Origin: Varroa destructor
Lineage: Eukaryota > Arthropoda > Arachnida > Mesostigmata > Varroidae
Length of the DNA stretch: 64,000 nucleotides
Reading direction: 5' to 3'
Assembly (NCBI RefSeq): GCF_002443255.2
Contig: NW_019211455.1
Span: forward strand, 10,386,503-10,450,502
Part shown: in pieces, positions 13,801 to 24,729 of the stretch
Numbering within the stretch: position 1 is the stretch's first letter
How the letters are laid out: each line of letters starts with the position of its first letter
The notes under the pieces: model-generated
What the model was told of the DNA's origin: nothing
What the model saw: the letters and a program-made list of their open reading frames with translations, nothing else
Databases searched by the model: none
Program-made: the position numbers and the translations under genes

Positions 13801-14770
13801 CATCCTAGCGTGGGAATAAAAAAAACGCCGTGTAGTTATATGGATTAGGAAACCGCTGGATGGAGCTGGCCATGTACATGCGCACATTTTGTGTCAGTGA
13901 CTAAGATATCCACTCCTGAAGATCATTTTCATCGATTTCAATGAACCATGTGCATAGAATAATCTGTCGACATTAAAAGCAGGAAATGTTCACTAATTTT
14001 TGATTGTGAGTAGTCTCTTTTCCTTGAATCTTTACGAGCCAATCTGTTAATGTGCCTTCATAAAGCACAATGTGTTAGTTCGTTTCTGTTATTTAGTTGT
14101 TACGAAGCGTAGTTATGAAAGCGAGTCCGGCGGATTTTGAAATTTAATAACTTTTGAATTCACGTGACTAGCAGACGAAATTGCCTGATACATACTCCAG
14201 CCTCCTAGAAAGTTCTAAGCGCAAACCGATCTGTTTATTCTAGAAGCAATAAGTGTTGTAGAAGAAGCCTTTTTTAGTCTTGATCTCGCACATGCCAATC
14301 TTTAGCGCCAACCAGAGAGAAACCAGCCGACAAATCGAGTTCGGTGTCGGTGTTTTTTCAAACGTAAGACGATGATGGCACCTTTAATGTAGATAGGGAG
14401 CTTCTGCTGGTATGAGATATTAGCCGAACATGAAAGCCACCCGCTATATCGAGTTCTCCAACAGACTCATGGGCCGTTTGCGTGCTGATCGAAAGCACGC
14501 AGTCTTGTTACTTAGAGACGATGCCAGACGTCATTGCCATACCTCGGCTACTTCACGGATTGAGCAAAGGAGTATCCAATGCTGGCTTTAACCCGCTTAT
14601 ACCCTTAATCTAAGTTCTCGTGATTACGAGGCTTTGTATGCACAAAAACTGACCGCTATCTATTTACTTCGAGAACCTACGGATGAATGGAGAAACTAAT
14701 ATGGTCATGGGTGAGAAAGCAGTGATCATTAATGGATACGAACTATTAATGGGCCGATTACCAGTTGTAG

Positions 14771-14878
14771 GGAGTAACATTTGTAGCTGCCGTTGAGTTG
14801 TGTTCAATTGATATCGAGGGGTTTCGACGCGGACCAGCTTCAGTGAAGTATTTCAAAAAACGTAAACCATCAAAATCT
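14771..14878 (+). other. Possible isolated cassette exon
   Basis: A 36-codon segment is flanked by TTACCAGTTGTAG and a strong GTAAGTAGG donor, phase 0 on both sides. It reads VTFVAAVELCSIDIEG and ends FRRGPASVKYFKKRKPSKS. No partner exon was identified. Confidence 0.18.
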
Positions 14879-15298
14879 GTAAGTAGGTGTGATTTAGACT
14901 AGGATACATTTCTAGCAAGACTAGCGTTTGGGAAGGTTGAAACATGGTGCTGTCCAACGAGTTCTGATAGCGGTTTTTGTGATTTTTACTTAAACTAGTG
15001 ACATTTTGCTGTGTTTGTTTTAAACTCCATTTAATTACTAGTCTTAAAAATCATGTATCTGATTGTGACTGAGGGTAAAAATATCAGGTTTGTCAAAATC
15101 GGGTTTACAAAGTATTTTGGTGTAGCTTTTTCTTTATTCTATCACTATATATACGCGTACTAACAAAAGAAATCTAATTGCCCCAGAGCAGATTTAGCCC
15201 AATTCTTAGTTACGAGCTGAGGACCTTTGCTTACAAGAACAAATAACCTGTTAGGGATTCGTGTTGTGCTATGAGTCATTTACAGACAGTCTATTTCA

Positions 15299-15300
<2 letters not shown>

Positions 15301-15326
<26 letters not shown>
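15301..15326 (+). repeat. A26 homopolymer
   Basis: Twenty-six consecutive adenines. This could be the tail of an old retrotransposed sequence, but no recognisable element lies immediately upstream. Confidence 0.9.
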
Positions 15327-15330
<4 letters not shown>

Positions 15331-16641
15331 TCAATGGGAACCTCAACAAGAAATGGGGCGTTGCAAACGAAGTAGTTACTACACCATGGGTAAGAGACGT
15401 TTTCAAGCTTATCTCGAAGATAGAAGTACACCGGACCTCGATCAATAATGCGCTAGAAAGATTGCGGCATCAATCATTAGCACTATGACAACTATTGAAC
15501 TAAATTATTAAGTTATAATAGTTACTTTTTTTTAAACATAAATTGTCGAATTACGTCATTTTATATGCATATGTTTTGCTCATGCCGTCTATTGACTGTT
15601 ATTGCGAAAGTAATGCTGAATCCTCTGGAGATTACATTGTGTTGAAATAAGCTTTTTACTATGCAGACATGAAGCTGAATAGAAAAAAATTTAAAAAGCA
15701 GTAACCAGGCACTGGCAGATTGTTTCACGGTAGAATCATTTCCATTCAACATGTCATCCAATATGTAATTCTTAATATATATGCATTGTAATATCGGGAC
15801 AAATCCGTTAGGAACTATATGGTTGCATAAATACTATAGTATCATTGAAGGAATACAGCGGCAGAAAGATGTGAAAGCTGTTAGAAATATTTTCACCAAA
15901 AGTACGGGGCCGACAACTATTTAACAGAAGGCGCAAACCTTCCGAAGATGCCACAGAAGATCAGAAGAAGAATACACAATACGCAGGCGAGTGGGCAAAC
16001 AGTAAGAGGGCATTTGATGAAGCTACAGTTCATATAAAGGGCGACCGATGGTTCATGATCCCCAACGAAACGTGAACAGTGATATGCTAAACGTTTTGCG
16101 CAAACGATCCGCGTTACAACGATCTGTTCCAAAGAGGCGACATTAGTAAGTCGGTTTTGTGCCTTACAAATTACGTGTTCGATAGCGTTCGCATTTAAAT
16201 ATTTATCGTAGTTATGGTCCATTTTTAAGCATAAAGGGAAAAGTTTTTTTTTTTCCTAAAAACACAACTAATTTTGGCCACTGTAGAATATTCTTATATC
16301 TGTGTTTTTTATCGTAACGAAAAAAAGATCCATTACTACTCGGAACCCTAAAACCGACTGGTATTGTAACCGATTTTCTCTCGGTTACAATATCAGTCGC
16401 TTCTCATGCATTAGGTCAATTGCTTACTTTTAGATATGAGATCTTGACAGATCTTTTGCAACAATAAGTTTATCAGCGGCTCAACGTCTATTAAAAACAG
16501 AGATTGGGTCTGAAATGCGTCGAGCTCTGTGATAATTTAACTTCCCCGATTTGTCAACAGACCCAATCCTAAGATAAGCAGCGCGATTTTTGGCATGATT
16601 TTCAAACATATGTATCTGTGTTAAATTTCCGATTTCAGAAT

Positions 16642-17167
16642 ATGTGGACAGCCAGAGGTTCCAGAGTAGTCGGCGTAACTCTATCCATTCTTATTCTAGT
16701 CGCCTGCTTGGTGACACCATCTGAGCAGCTAATTAAAAAGAAGCTGAGACTCCTCTTCCATGGAGCTCTCATAGGTGGAGCCGTTGGCGGAGTAGCAGGT
16801 TACGCTATTGCGAAACATCACAAACCCCATCACACGGTTTGGGTAGAGAAGTTTCACGAACCGTAAGTTTATACCATATTCTCAGGTGCTAGGTTTTTTG
16901 CAATTCAAAATAGCGAAGGCCATTAGTTCGGCAATTGTGATTGCTTATCTAATTTGTTTGTAATTCGCTAATTTGCACATAATAGTGTTACTGCTAGTGA
17001 GGTACGCGTGAGAACAGAACTAAGATTCACGTTTGCGTTGCTATAGCTTACATTGCGTCTGTTCTCCGATCTAAGCTGTTGTTCTTTCAATTCTTTTTAG
17101 AGCGTGGGTTGTGAAAGAACATGGATGGCACGGAGGCTGGGATTATGGCTGGCATGGAGGCTGGTGA
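16642..17167 (+). CDS. Small secreted/membrane protein with glycine zipper and WHGGW tail (two exons)
   Basis: Two exons, 16642-16862 and 17101-17167, join across a 238-base intron with donor CC|GTAAGT and acceptor TTCTTTTTAG|A (phase 2). They encode 95 residues ending in TGA. I chose the ATG at 16642 because a consensus acceptor (CCGATTTCAG) lies three bases upstream, which suggests an intron in the 5' UTR. Residues about 8-27 form a hydrophobic segment after a basic N-terminus, typical of a signal peptide. A Lys/Arg-rich stretch (IKKKLRLL) follows, then a glycine-zipper segment (GALIGGAVGGVAGYAIA) that could be a second membrane helix, then HHKPHH. The tail contains two copies of GWHGGW separated by DY. 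I know no family for it. Secretion to cuticle or a metal-binding role through the His clusters is inference only. The splice fit and lack of internal stops make the gene convincing. Confidence 0.78.
16863..17100 (+). other. Intron of the small secreted-protein gene
   Basis: This 238-base intron has a consensus GTAAGT donor and a pyrimidine-rich acceptor (GTTCTTTCAATTCTTTTTAG). Removing it keeps the frame open from the His-rich middle into the Trp/Gly tail. Confidence 0.75.
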
Positions 17168-18191
17168 TGATCAGGACATAACAGATGCGACATTCTACTA
17201 GGCCTTATTTGCCTCTGCGGTCGTCACCCGATAAACGCCGTTCGAAGTGTTCAGGATTATGTTGTTTGTCTAGACAGATACCTTGCTAGACACATGATAG
17301 CGGTTTTCGTCACGATGCTCAATTGTTACTGACAGGCGCGGGATATCAATTTAGCTGACGGTGGTGTGTGACTGCAATCACACTTATTTGTAAGGATCTA
17401 GGACTTCTTTGGTTTCTTGAATGGATATCTGAAATTAATCGAATGAAGCTGGTGGCCTTTAAAAACTAACGAAGCTGAACCTTCGGCTCAAAAAGGCCTT
17501 CCACTGCCAAAACAACGTAACAACAGGCAACGGAAACTGCTCTCATTTAAAGGCTTTTTCTCCTCTCACAATTAACGTAACGCAGCCTATTAGTTTATGC
17601 GGGAACTGCACCGCGGTTTGGAAACAGCCAAACGTATGAATAATAAGCTGAGTTAATGTTGTGTACTCTTTATTATAAGCTTGCTTTATTTATAAGTTGA
17701 CGTAAATTACGTGAATCTATTGTAGCGCACACATACTTTTATTGTTAATCGATCATTGAATATCGACTGTATCTACGTATATATCTGGTGGACTAATGAA
17801 ATAATTATCCACCTTCTTTCTACTGGATTGCATCAACTACGTTTTGAAAGTTCATAAAAGAACGTTTATTTTTACGCGGAGGATACAGAAATTCTGATAG
17901 ACTAGTAAGCCACCAGTTGCCGTTCGCAAATATCTCTTAAAGTTGACAAAACCGTAGTCATCGTGTTAGAACAACTGCAAAGTCCTATTTGTTCTTCAAA
18001 CGTGTAGCCTATTGACTTTTTAACGCCTTGTTTATTCTTTGTTTGTTATCCTTTTGGCATAAAATAATCTGGCATTAATGAAAATGGGAAATCAGTAGAT
18101 TTCAAAACATGACGATACGAAGCACCGGCTCGATGTCATCGGACCACACAAAGTTAACACACTACTAAATAATACTATAGTTTTTCGAAAA

Positions 18192-18228
<37 letters not shown>

Positions 18229-19378
18229 AACATAATGTAGCGTTGTGAACAATATTAAAAAAAACGACGGGAGACACCCCTCAAAATATGTGTATTTTAT
18301 AAAGTATCCAATACATTACCCACAGCTAACTGTTCATAATTATTCTAAGCACGAGAAATATCAGATGTTAAGTTCTTTAAGGCGACTGTTACTCAAAGCC
18401 ACTCAAAATTCTTACGTTCATACTTCTGCGTCTAAGTTATATGGTCGTAATACTCACTTCGATTATCACTAGAACAAACCAGCAATCGTCTGAGAGCTTC
18501 GAAATGAATACAAAATGTTATTGGGAAACAGCGAGGAGTTATAAAGTTCTATTCTAAATAGTATTAAAATAGAAACACTCCTTTTTCGTTCACTAGATAC
18601 GTTGATCAGATCAATTCCGTTGATGAAAGTATCGTGATCATTTCGAAACACCATGCGGATAACAGACACTACGCCATAAGATACGTAACAGAACCGCCAA
18701 ATCTAGTTCCAGATGGGCTACATCTCCATAACCGCGGCGTACTACACGAAGCTAGCGTTCAATTTCCTGATATAGACTAATTAACTTTCACGTTAGATTA
18801 GCTGGATGTTGCGTCGTCGAGGCAGCGCTTTCTGCCGGTTTAAACCAAGCCCCCAATTAAGTGGTCGCCTCTACGCTTCATACTAACATAGGCCCATGTT
18901 GCTCTTTCTCTCTTTGAGATTTTGAATTGGACGTAACTATGGTAACATCACAACTCGAACTGAGATGGTTCTTACTGCTATCAGGTCAATGTCGAATATA
19001 ATTTGCTCACACTGAGGTTCAGCCATCGAAGCGTCTGGCATAAGCCCGACGTCCCGACTCCTGACTCAGATTCATCAGCCGAGTTTTTGTGATGTGGGCC
19101 TACTTTGCTGTCCTTGGAACTAACGTCTAAATCGAACAAGCCGTCTGCGAAAGATACTGCTCAAGAGGTTATCTGCATTTGCGGAGCATTTGTGTCCTTC
19201 ATGATCATGTGAACTGCTATCGTTGTCGAGGTTGTAAAGTACAAAGTATTTTTTTCGATTGACCTTTTTCGAAAAGCAAGACCAGCTATAAACCTCGAAT
19301 TCGATCTGTGACCCAGCTGTGATAACTGGACAAGGAAATACGCCAGTCACCAAGTACTTGCCTGCTTTCGTCCTCACA
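17168..19378. other. Intergenic stretch between the secreted-protein gene and ARL6
   Basis: It is AT-rich, with a TA microsatellite near 18.2 kb. It must contain the 3' UTR of the upstream gene and the promoter and 5' UTR of ARL6. Neither boundary is visible from sequence alone. Confidence 0.5.
18197..18225 (+). repeat. TA dinucleotide microsatellite
   Basis: About 14 uninterrupted TA units. Confidence 0.95.
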
Positions 19379-19939
19379 ATGGGTTTATTTGACCGTTTAG
19401 TTGTGTTCTTGAAAATTAGGAAGCGTCAAGCGTCGGTGCTCGTAGTTGGTCTCGATAATAGCGGAAAGTCCACTATTTTAAATCATTTTAAACCGGAAGA
19501 GCAGAAATCGATTGAAATTGTCCCTACAATCGGCTTCAGTGTAGAGACGTTCAAGGTTAAAAATCTTAGCTTGACGGCATTTGACATGTCCGGCCAGGGT
19601 CGATACCGTAACCTATGGGAACATTATTACCACGATGCGCAGGGAGTAGTGTTTGTTATCGACTCTACCGATGCACTGAGGATGGTAGTTGTCAAAGATG
19701 AACTTGAACTTCTTCTTCAACACAAAGATATTAAGGGTCGTCAGGTGCCTGTTCTTTTTTTTGCTAATAAAATGGATCTCAAAGACGCGCTGTCCAGCGT
19801 CAAGGTATCGCACGCACTTGGTCTCGACACTTTATGCACAAAAAGCTGGCATATCTGTTCGTCCAATGCGCTTACAGGCGAGGGCGTCCGTGAAGGTCTG
19901 GAATGGCTTAGCGAACAGATACAAGCGAACCTCACATAA
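19379..19939 (+). CDS. ARL6: ADP-ribosylation factor-like protein 6 (BBS3), single exon
   Basis: This encodes a 186-residue small GTPase, the same length as vertebrate ARL6, and it aligns collinearly over its whole length. Motifs seen: P-loop GLDNSGKS (24-31), switch I PTIGF (49-53), the ARL6-type switch [11 protein letters not shown] (69-77) with Gln73, NKMD (130-133) and the G5 region CSSNAL (160-165). The ATG at 19379 gives the family N-terminus MGLFDRL; the frame runs 20 codons further upstream but holds no ATG there. In the known family, GTP-bound ARL6 recruits the BBSome coat to membranes at the ciliary base for cargo traffic. There is no intron, although animal ARL6 genes usually have several, so this is either an intron-poor lineage or an old functional retrocopy. 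The intact motifs argue for a working protein. An ATTAAA signal lies just after the stop. Confidence 0.96.
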   Translation: MGLFDRLVVFLKIRKRQASVLVVGLDNSGKSTILNHFKPEEQKSIEIVPTIGFSVETFKVKNLSLTAFDMSGQGRYRNLWEHYYHDAQGVVFVIDSTDALRMVVVKDELELLLQHKDIKGRQVPVLFFANKMDLKDALSSVKVSHALGLDTLCTKSWHICSSNALTGEGVREGLEWLSEQIQANLT

Positions 19940-19952
19940 ATCATGATGAGCA

Positions 19953-19958
19953 ATTAAA
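19953..19958 (+). terminator. Candidate polyadenylation signal of ARL6 (ATTAAA)
   Basis: ATTAAA begins about 14 bases after the ARL6 stop codon. This is unusually close but possible for a compact gene. The assignment rests on position and hexamer only. Confidence 0.35.
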
Positions 19959-22900
19959 AAATCTTCATTCTAATTGGGAGCCGTGCGATTATGTGTTAAA
20001 TTACAGATCGGCGTTTTTCAACATTATTGGAGACGATAGTTCATATAAGCTTAACGTGTGTATGTGTGGTTCGAAAAGAAAACCCTTATTCCTGCAAAAA
20101 TCAGCGATCTTTTTGAGAACCGCCAAGAAGCCTCATTAGATAATTACTAGACACCTTTTGTGAAGCGTCATTAACCTTAATTACGTTTAACATTTGTAAT
20201 TGATTTATAAAGATACACAACACACATAGCGAAACAAAAAAAAACCGGAAAAGAAGTACCGACTTAGGCGTAAGCAGAATAAATATAGCCAAATAAACAA
20301 GTGGTATTGGAGGGGCTATGGAGGTGTAGCGCCACCGGTCGAAATAGACGAAGTTCTGCATGCGAGACTCGACTGCTTCCAGAAACCAAACATTACAATC
20401 ATCCCTGGAGCCGCTTGAACAGATCAGGTATTTCCCACAACAAATACGTTTCTCTATTACTCTTCTCAATTAACGGGTATTGGAGTCGTCTGCTTAGTGA
20501 AATCAAACAAATTTTAGCGTAAAGCATCTGGCACAGATCTCACAGAACTGTAGGTATTGTCTTTTCATTATTTGAGCAATGGTTTACTACGGTTTCGGTG
20601 CACTTCATAGAAGAGGACAACGTTGACCACTCGTTACCCGTGATCGAGTCATAGATTATAGCGGGGCTGGCCTAACTTAGCTGTCAGATTATAACGAGGC
20701 AGAATTTCGCAATGAGACGAGCATATCTATTGTGCATAAATTGATTTTTTCGAAATACGGCTTGAGCTATCTTGCGATAGCATGATCCAGTTTCATTCAA
20801 AGCACCCATTAATGACTATTTACTAGAGGGTTATCGTGAAAAAACTAAAAACTATTCTAAAATATGGAAGGAAAAGCAAGCGTAGAAAAGTGGATAGGTA
20901 ATCCGTTCATCGAGTGTTCATGTTATGACTACGCATAGTCCAAGGCCATGTTCGATCGTTTAGCCTTCAGGCACGAAACTGATACATGGATTTAGCGCAA
21001 CTGTAGACCACAGCGATAGCACGATTCCACATAAGGAAACAACAGATCTCATGATTCATTACAAGCTATAATATCGAATGAGATCTGACCGATTTCCCGA
21101 ACCAGCCTATTATTGATACAAAGTAGTATCATAATAACTCACTGATATCTATTATTACTCTCGAGATTTCAATATGGTCACCGCTACGCTGAGAGGTAAT
21201 GTTTTTATCCGTTTTCTAATGGCTGAACTGTGAAATGCGTTTTCCTTTATGAATGCCTAGAGAGATTAGTTAGCCAACAGCATTTTCAATACTCGAATGG
21301 AGAATGATTTGTGAAAGCATAGTCGGAATCGTTGTTTTACGGTGTATCTATACTATGCTCTGAGAAAATTTTAAAAAACCTGTTTGGAACATATGCCCAC
21401 TGCAATAACCGTCCTGCCAGTTCTTGATAACGAGAAAGACCCCTCAAGTTATCAAAATTATCCTAATTCAATTATTATGTACGATTAAGATACGTCGTCT
21501 TTAAGGGTAAGTTATTCGGATACAAAGCTCGATCTATGAAAACAACTTAGTTTTTAAAAGATCCTTATTTGTAATCTGTATGAATCCGCACCGAAACTCG
21601 ACGGCAATATGGATTTAATAATTTTCTCAGCTTCTGCATAGATTTAACTCTCACTTGTTGCCTCATGCAAATTGCCTTACAACTTATTTCCTATACAAGT
21701 AGATGTTTATATTTGTATTTAAAAACACGTGCATTCTATCCTGGACAAAGTCAAAGCAAAGATTTTATATATATATATATATGTATATATATTAGATTGC
21801 TTATTTGTTAAATTTCTATGGTTTATTATAATTTCTATCATAATATGAATTATCATACCGTATTAGGTTCATTTTATATACAAAACCATTTCGTAAACCT
21901 AATGATATTAAAAAGATTTCAGCGTCTAGCTCCGCTGATTAAAGAGCGAAGTCAAACAGTGGATAAATACCTGAGATCTACTTTAGATATATCTTTCTGT
22001 GATGATGTTCTTTTGCGCCGTTCAAAAGGTAGGAAGCATTAATAAATTCCGGTGTTCGGCTGTCGATTTCATAATACGAGCCACAACTATAAGATATGGT
22101 GGCGTCTGATTCATTAGTAATCTTTGGACTTTGGGCGTGGTAAAGTTCAACAGAGGTCTTTGTTTGATGTTAGGTTGTTATTTAACCATAACCCTAGACG
22201 CCATAGCCTAGAAAATTAATTTCTGTATTTTTAATTGCCTTCGCCGCTGTGGGCTCATGCTTACATCAGACGATGCTGCTCGGACGCGAAAAAGTTTTTC
22301 CTTCCATTAATAAAGTATTACTTCTACGATGCAATGGTACGCACGTACGCTGGATCATTCTTTGATTTACTTCAATATAATACAAAGATTTATGGCGTTT
22401 CGTCGCGCTCCAGTCTCGCGATAAAAGAGAAACCGTTTCTATTTATACATTAGTATAACATATTTCGAATATAATTAGGTGTATTTTAAAATCTTGACAG
22501 TGTCTAGCAAAAAAAAAAACTAGCCATTTTAAGAATGATACTATATATTATTATGCACACGAGTGTTAACGGAGCTGTTTTTGATGATATATGTAGCAGT
22601 AGTAGTAGTAAGGAATCTATTTGAAGAATCGAAACGATCGTGCTGAGTTCTTTATACAAATCCCGTACTGTATTTAGGTAGTAAAATTACCGATTGACTA
22701 TTTCAAGTGAGGCATTTGCAGTATAGATTTGCTTTTTGTCTGGCTATTCTAGCAATGCAACTGGCAATCCGGATGGATCCGTTGGATGTATCGATGCCAT
22801 CAATCACAACTGCGATTGAGCTACAAAACGGTTTGGAAGCCGCCAGCCCGCATTATAGTGCAGGCGGCTCTCTCTCGATCTGACCCTATGCGGTTTCGTT

Positions 22901-24133
22901 CATGTGAGCATGTGCTTGTATAAAATCTGACTTACAGCCCGATCGATTCCCTTGTTTATAGTATTGTAAATAGAGTAACTGATCAACCATATGACAATAA
23001 TGAATAAAGTGTTAGTTCTACGTTTGTTAATTGGCCGTATCTTCATTTTGGCAGTGGTTAGGTTGAGAACACCGTATATGTTATTTTGCCGTAGAAAGTC
23101 AAGCGCAAGGCTTGAAATTCACTCGGCTGGCAGTGGTACGCTCTGGCTTACATCTTGATCAACAACCTTTGCTTTGTAATGCGTATAAGAGCCACCATCT
23201 TCACGTTCGTATTAAATCGGCTATATTTGTTCCCTCGTACAATATAATAATGGCCTCGATAAAACTGTGAATGCTTGTATGACGAGTCCGTAATGGAGGA
23301 TGGTGCAAATCCCGTGTTTTTCTAAATTTATTTCACTATAGAACATCACGCTGGCATGCAACCGACCGCACCAGAAGGCCGCATCGGTTGACCGTGCAAC
23401 GTTTCTGTAACAGGCAAAATTGGCGATCAACGGCTTCCGGAATGCCTGTCATTTAACGTAAGGCTTAAAGAAGAACAGGATAGAAAGATTCTAACGCGAA
23501 TTAAGGACATCAACTACCCTTGGAAAAGGAAATTAAGTATTGAATTTACCAAACGCGGTGTAAGATTATGTTAATTAAAAGCTTTATTTGGAGTTTTAGA
23601 CGCCAACTAGAGACATCACTGGCTTTGCCATAGGTCCTAGGTTATGAAATATTATCGGGTTGTACGTAGCGAAGAGGTAAAGGTGAGTCTTTGGGATTGA
23701 CTAAACAATAAATTGTTGTTAGTCAGTGACAATTGATTTTATTTGTTTTCGAATGTTGCTCTATATAACCCCAGTGATACTTGTACAGACTGATGTTTTT
23801 TGCTCATAATCAAGGTAAGTTTTTACGTGAAAATTCACCATTTCGTAATACCAATGTACCAATAAGTACAATTTTGATTCGAAAGTGATGTTTTTTTCAC
23901 AGTTCCAACGGGGTTCGGCTAAATTTAAAATTGTTTCGCACAACTAGAACATCCAGTATAAATAACTTTGACAATCAATAAGCCGCGTCAGCGTTGCGTT
24001 GAAGTATCGATACTATAGGGACCAAATGTTCTGGAATTAAATGATTGTAACTACTAGCTGCGCCTGACAGCTAAAATAATTTCATTCAATAAATTGTATC
24101 ATTTTAGTGAAAAAATATACTTTTTTTTTTTAG
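19959..24133. other. Intergenic stretch, no gene recognised
   Basis: Short frames only, with a TA repeat near 21.77 kb and AGT triplets near 22.6 kb. The longest frame (20101-20469, minus strand) has no familiar motif and lies in the ARL6 3' flank. Confidence 0.5.
21766..21792 (+). repeat. TA dinucleotide microsatellite with one interruption
   Basis: TA units broken once by a TG step. Confidence 0.9.
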
Positions 24134-24294
24134 TGGCCTTATCAGCAATCGGTCTTTTTAAACTAATCTATTTGTTTATATTTGTTTGTTTGGCCGATCC
24201 AAATCGATCACGGAGTGTACTCAGATTGGGCTGGCTCATTAGTTTCATGACAGAAGATCTACAAAGAACTATCGAAATGAAGTCGATTCAATGA
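24134..24294 (+). other. Candidate terminal exon after a long T-tract acceptor
   Basis: A run of T ending TTTTAG precedes a frame of 53 codons. The first half is hydrophobic (VALSAIGLFKLIYLFIFVCL) and the second polar (ADPNRSRSVLRLGWLISFMT), ending in TGA. An A-run follows at 24308. No protein family is recognised. The T-tract itself makes a good-looking acceptor likely by chance in this T-rich region. Confidence 0.2.
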
Positions 24295-24390
24295 GTACTT
24301 TTTTCAAAAAAAAAAAAAATGTTTTCCATTAATCTGAAGCATAATCTTAATTTTTACAAATATGTAATTTTTTTCTTTATGCCTGTACAG

Positions 24391-24729
24391 CAATTCCTCA
24401 TTCATGTCTGCGGGATGGTTGTGGGGCCTGAGGTACTTCATGCACCAATGCACCAACTTCTTGTCGAATTGTTTTTTTTTCTACTACTGGTATTATAGGG
24501 ATTGAATATTAATATAGTTCGTTCATCGAAAGCTCTCGCCGAGCTAATATGCATGCCTCTACACACGAGTCTCAGTTCTAACATTGAAAAAGCTCCCCGA
24601 AGGGCGAAAACTCGTCATGAAGGTGGTCAAAAAATGACAGCGTTCACGTCCCGCTCAGAGTGCGGTGGAAATGCGTTTCAGGCTACCTTTGAGTGTTTTC
24701 TAAACAAATTTCTGCTAAATGTCAGTTGA
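24391..24729 (+). other. Two further acceptor-led open segments, unidentified
   Basis: An acceptor TTTCTTTATGCCTGTACAG at 24390 opens two frames, one reading QFLIHVCGMVVGPEVLHAP. A second acceptor TTTCTACTACTGGTATTATAG at 24498 opens a frame of about 75 codons with NIVRSSKALAELICMP and KTRHEGGQKMTAFTSRSECG, ending TGA at 24729. No clear donor links them and the product is unknown. Together with the segment at 24.13 kb they could be one small plus-strand gene, but this is weak. Confidence 0.2.

Larger units (their letters stand above)
13801..16641. other. Non-coding stretch upstream of the small secreted-protein gene
   Basis: Nothing is recognised apart from the possible cassette exon at 14.8 kb and an A26 tract. 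The last few hundred bases should hold the promoter and 5' UTR of the gene at 16642, but I could not place a TATA box or initiator with confidence. Confidence 0.5.

Noticed and set aside
19120..19377. 85-codon minus-strand frame abutting ARL6
   Set aside because: It starts at a non-ATG codon, lies in the ARL6 5' flank and has no recognisable motif, so a divergent gene is not supported.
19613..19953. Overlapping frames on both strands within ARL6
   Set aside because: They are shadows of the ARL6 coding sequence with no motif of their own.
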